Below, piece after piece: positions 6,486 through 7,604 of a stretch of DNA of 7,604 nt (position 1 is the first letter of the stretch; the number at the start of each line of letters is the position of its first letter). The position numbers and the translations under genes are program-made. The stretch spans positions 1 through 7,604 of the forward strand of contig CAZAAC010000086.1 in NCBI GenBank assembly GCA_964483155.1, written 5' to 3'. This DNA comes from JAAYYM01 sp964483155. Its GTDB lineage: Bacteria; Bacillota; Clostridia; Lachnospirales; Lachnospiraceae. The notes under the pieces are model-generated. The model was not told where the DNA came from. It did not search any database and saw only the letters and a program-made list of their open reading frames with translations.

Positions 6486-7427
6486 CTACCACCCTTTTAG
6501 CGCAGATATCTTGTAATTTAATAGTTTTCCCTCGTAATTATCAGGATGTATCTTCCATTGATAAGGTGATATTCCCAATATCCTCTTGAAATTACGGTTA
6601 AAGGTCGATGTTGTTTCAAATCCGATTGTCTGCGCAATATCCTCCATAGAACCATTCGTCTTCTTGAGTAGCTCACAGGCCGCCTGTATACGCACCAGAT
6701 TAATATATTCCACCACGGGCATATTCATACTATCCTTAAAAATCCGCCTGAAATGTGTCTCACTGAAATGGCACACATCCGCCAGTAGCCCCACTTTCAT
6801 TTCCTCTTTATAATGCTTGCTAATATAATCCAATGCCTGTGCGATCATCGCACCCTTGGAGGAAACTGCCTTAATGCCATGTACCTCTGTAGAATTCATG
6901 CGAAAGATCTGAATCATCAATGTCTTCAGCAAACCCTCCACGCTATCTCCATAGAACTCCCGTTTCTCTTCCATTTCCCGGAATATGGATTGAATGATTT
7001 TTGTAACCTCCGGACTTTCATCTGCATGCATGAAGAACCCTTTACGATTTACCTGATCGATAAACTCCTTCGTGAACAAAGGATCATCATGATAGCATCT
7101 TTGAATAATGCTGTCCGTATCTACAAACAGATACTCCCAGAAGCCATAAACATTTTCATCACTATTCGTCGTATGTGACAGGTTCTTTGGGATGATAGAG
7201 AACATATCTCCCTCAAAGCGCCACTGTCCATCATCTATAATCAATTCCCCACTTCCAAAGTGACAGAACCCAATCTCCATCAGATTATGAAAATGCAGTT
7301 TCTTAATATCTCTTCCGTTACAACTTCCATAGCACTGTACCCACTTTTCACCCGTCAACGCTAGCAACGGTTCATTCTGCGGAATCTCATAATACCGAAA
7401 CTCCAGCTCCTGCTTTTTTTTCGCCAT
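6486..7427 (-). CDS. AraC-family transcriptional regulator with N-terminal cupin-like sensor
   Basis: Predicted DNA-binding regulator of 313 residues, in the usual range for two-domain AraC proteins. The N-terminal part (about 35-100) has the cupin-like sugar-sensing pattern: HFHNLMEIGFCHFGSGEL from His45, then GDMFSIIPKNLSH near 73-85. A helical linker follows (about 140-180). The C-terminal part (about 192-295) holds two helix-turn-helix units, one around 212-232 (LADVCHFSETHFRRIF) and one around 261-281 (IAQTIGFETTSTFNRNFKR), ending in the family hallmark GISPYQWK. Start: the frame can be read from a TTG at 7460, but the ATG at 7427 has AGGGAG seven bases upstream while the TTG has no good ribosome site, so the ATG is chosen. 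It lies just upstream of, and in the same direction as, the sugar transport operon, with a terminator between. The natural inference is that it controls that operon, probably as an activator; the effector is unknown. Confidence 0.93.
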   Translation of the reverse strand: MAKKKQELEFRYYEIPQNEPLLALTGEKWVQCYGSCNGRDIKKLHFHNLMEIGFCHFGSGELIIDDGQWRFEGDMFSIIPKNLSHTTNSDENVYGFWEYLFVDTDSIIQRCYHDDPLFTKEFIDQVNRKGFFMHADESPEVTKIIQSIFREMEEKREFYGDSVEGLLKTLMIQIFRMNSTEVHGIKAVSSKGAMIAQALDYISKHYKEEMKVGLLADVCHFSETHFRRIFKDSMNMPVVEYINLVRIQAACELLKKTNGSMEDIAQTIGFETTSTFNRNFKRILGISPYQWKIHPDNYEGKLLNYKISALKGW

Positions 7428-7434
7428 GATTGGT

Positions 7435-7440
7435 CTCCCT
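7435..7440 (-). promoter_or_regulatory. Ribosome binding site fixing the regulator start at 7427
   Basis: The minus strand reads AGGGAGACCAATCATG, with AGGGAG seven bases before the ATG. These bases would be coding (Gly-Arg of the 11 extra residues) if translation began at the upstream TTG. Confidence 0.75.
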
Positions 7441-7536
7441 GATATGCTACATTTTAGCAATTAAATTTCTACCTATGCTATTAGTTTATCACAAACCTTT
7501 CATTCGTAAAATACCCATATATAGTCTGTTGGTTTT

Positions 7537-7561
7537 TAATATTATATTCCATATAATATTA
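7537..7561. repeat. AT-rich 10-bp inverted repeat with 5-bp spacer
   Basis: TAATATTATA (7537-7546) and TATAATATTA (7552-7561) are perfect inverted arms around TTCCA. Each arm supplies a TATAAT box, one per strand. All bases in the arms are A or T, so chance is a real alternative to an operator. Confidence 0.45.
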
Positions 7562-7569
7562 TGTGACAA
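7541..7569 (-). promoter_or_regulatory. Candidate promoter of the AraC-family regulator gene
   Basis: On the minus strand TTGTCA (7569-7564) is followed after 17 bp by TATAAT (7546-7541), giving 5/6 and 6/6 matches to the vegetative sigma consensus at ideal spacing. Transcription would begin near 7534, giving a leader of about 107 nt. The -35 box lies inside TGACAAATGTCA and the -10 inside a longer AT-rich inverted repeat, so control by a bound protein is plausible. Confidence 0.65.
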
Positions 7570-7604
7570 ATGTCATTTTTGAACTATAGAAATCAATGAC
7601 AAAT
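7564..7604. promoter_or_regulatory. TGACAAAT repeats and TGACA-AA-TGTCA palindrome, candidate operator
   Basis: TGACAAAT occurs at 7564-7571 and again at 7597-7604, 33 bp apart, about three helical turns. The first copy is half of an inverted repeat TGACA-AA-TGTCA (7564-7575) that covers the regulator's -35 box. AraC-family proteins commonly bind direct repeats on one face of the helix and often control their own genes, so this could be a self-regulation site. The second copy touches the window edge. Confidence 0.4.

Noticed and set aside
1..7604. Search for an undescribed system, CRISPR array, mobile element, phage genes or RNA genes
   Set aside because: All coding space is taken by five genes of well-known families in a typical sugar-use order. 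No direct repeats, transposase or tRNA-like folds were seen by eye.

Overview
The window looks like a chromosomal carbohydrate-use locus from a low-GC, Gram-positive gut anaerobe, most likely a Lachnospiraceae-type Clostridia. The reasons are strong AGGAGG-type ribosome binding sites, GTG starts, a lipoprotein sugar-binding protein with a long Ala/Glu/Thr linker, CUT1-type permeases without their own ATPase, and AT-rich intergenic DNA. The taxon is inferred from style, not from a marker gene.

All five genes lie on the minus strand, so transcription runs from high to low coordinates. First comes an AraC-family regulator with an N-terminal cupin-like sensor (7427 down to 6486). Its upstream DNA holds a good -35/-10 pair embedded in inverted repeats. 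A hairpin terminator (6416-6456) closes this unit. A second promoter, of extended -10 type (6373-6381), then appears to drive a four-gene operon: solute-binding lipoprotein (6213-4846), two inner-membrane ABC permeases (4748-3855 and 3862-3056), and a cytoplasmic GH2 beta-galactosidase, lacZ (3045-4). The lacZ stop codon sits three bases from the window edge, so what follows it cannot be seen.

The likely physiology is that the lipoprotein captures a galactose-containing oligosaccharide outside the cell. The two permeases import it intact, powered by an ATPase encoded elsewhere (none is in the window). The GH2 enzyme then releases galactose in the cytoplasm. The AraC-type protein probably senses the sugar or a derivative and switches the operon on. 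The substrate identity is inferred from lacZ alone.

Points needing care are a run of ten N inside the binding-protein gene (an assembly gap, apparently in frame), two genes whose longest-ORF start is probably wrong (the regulator and the second permease), two perfect 14-bp palindromes in the leader of the transport operon, and a stem-loop between the binding-protein and permease genes. I see no mobile element, CRISPR array, tRNA, rRNA or undescribed multi-gene system. This is a well-known type of locus, and the less ordinary signals are in its regulatory DNA.
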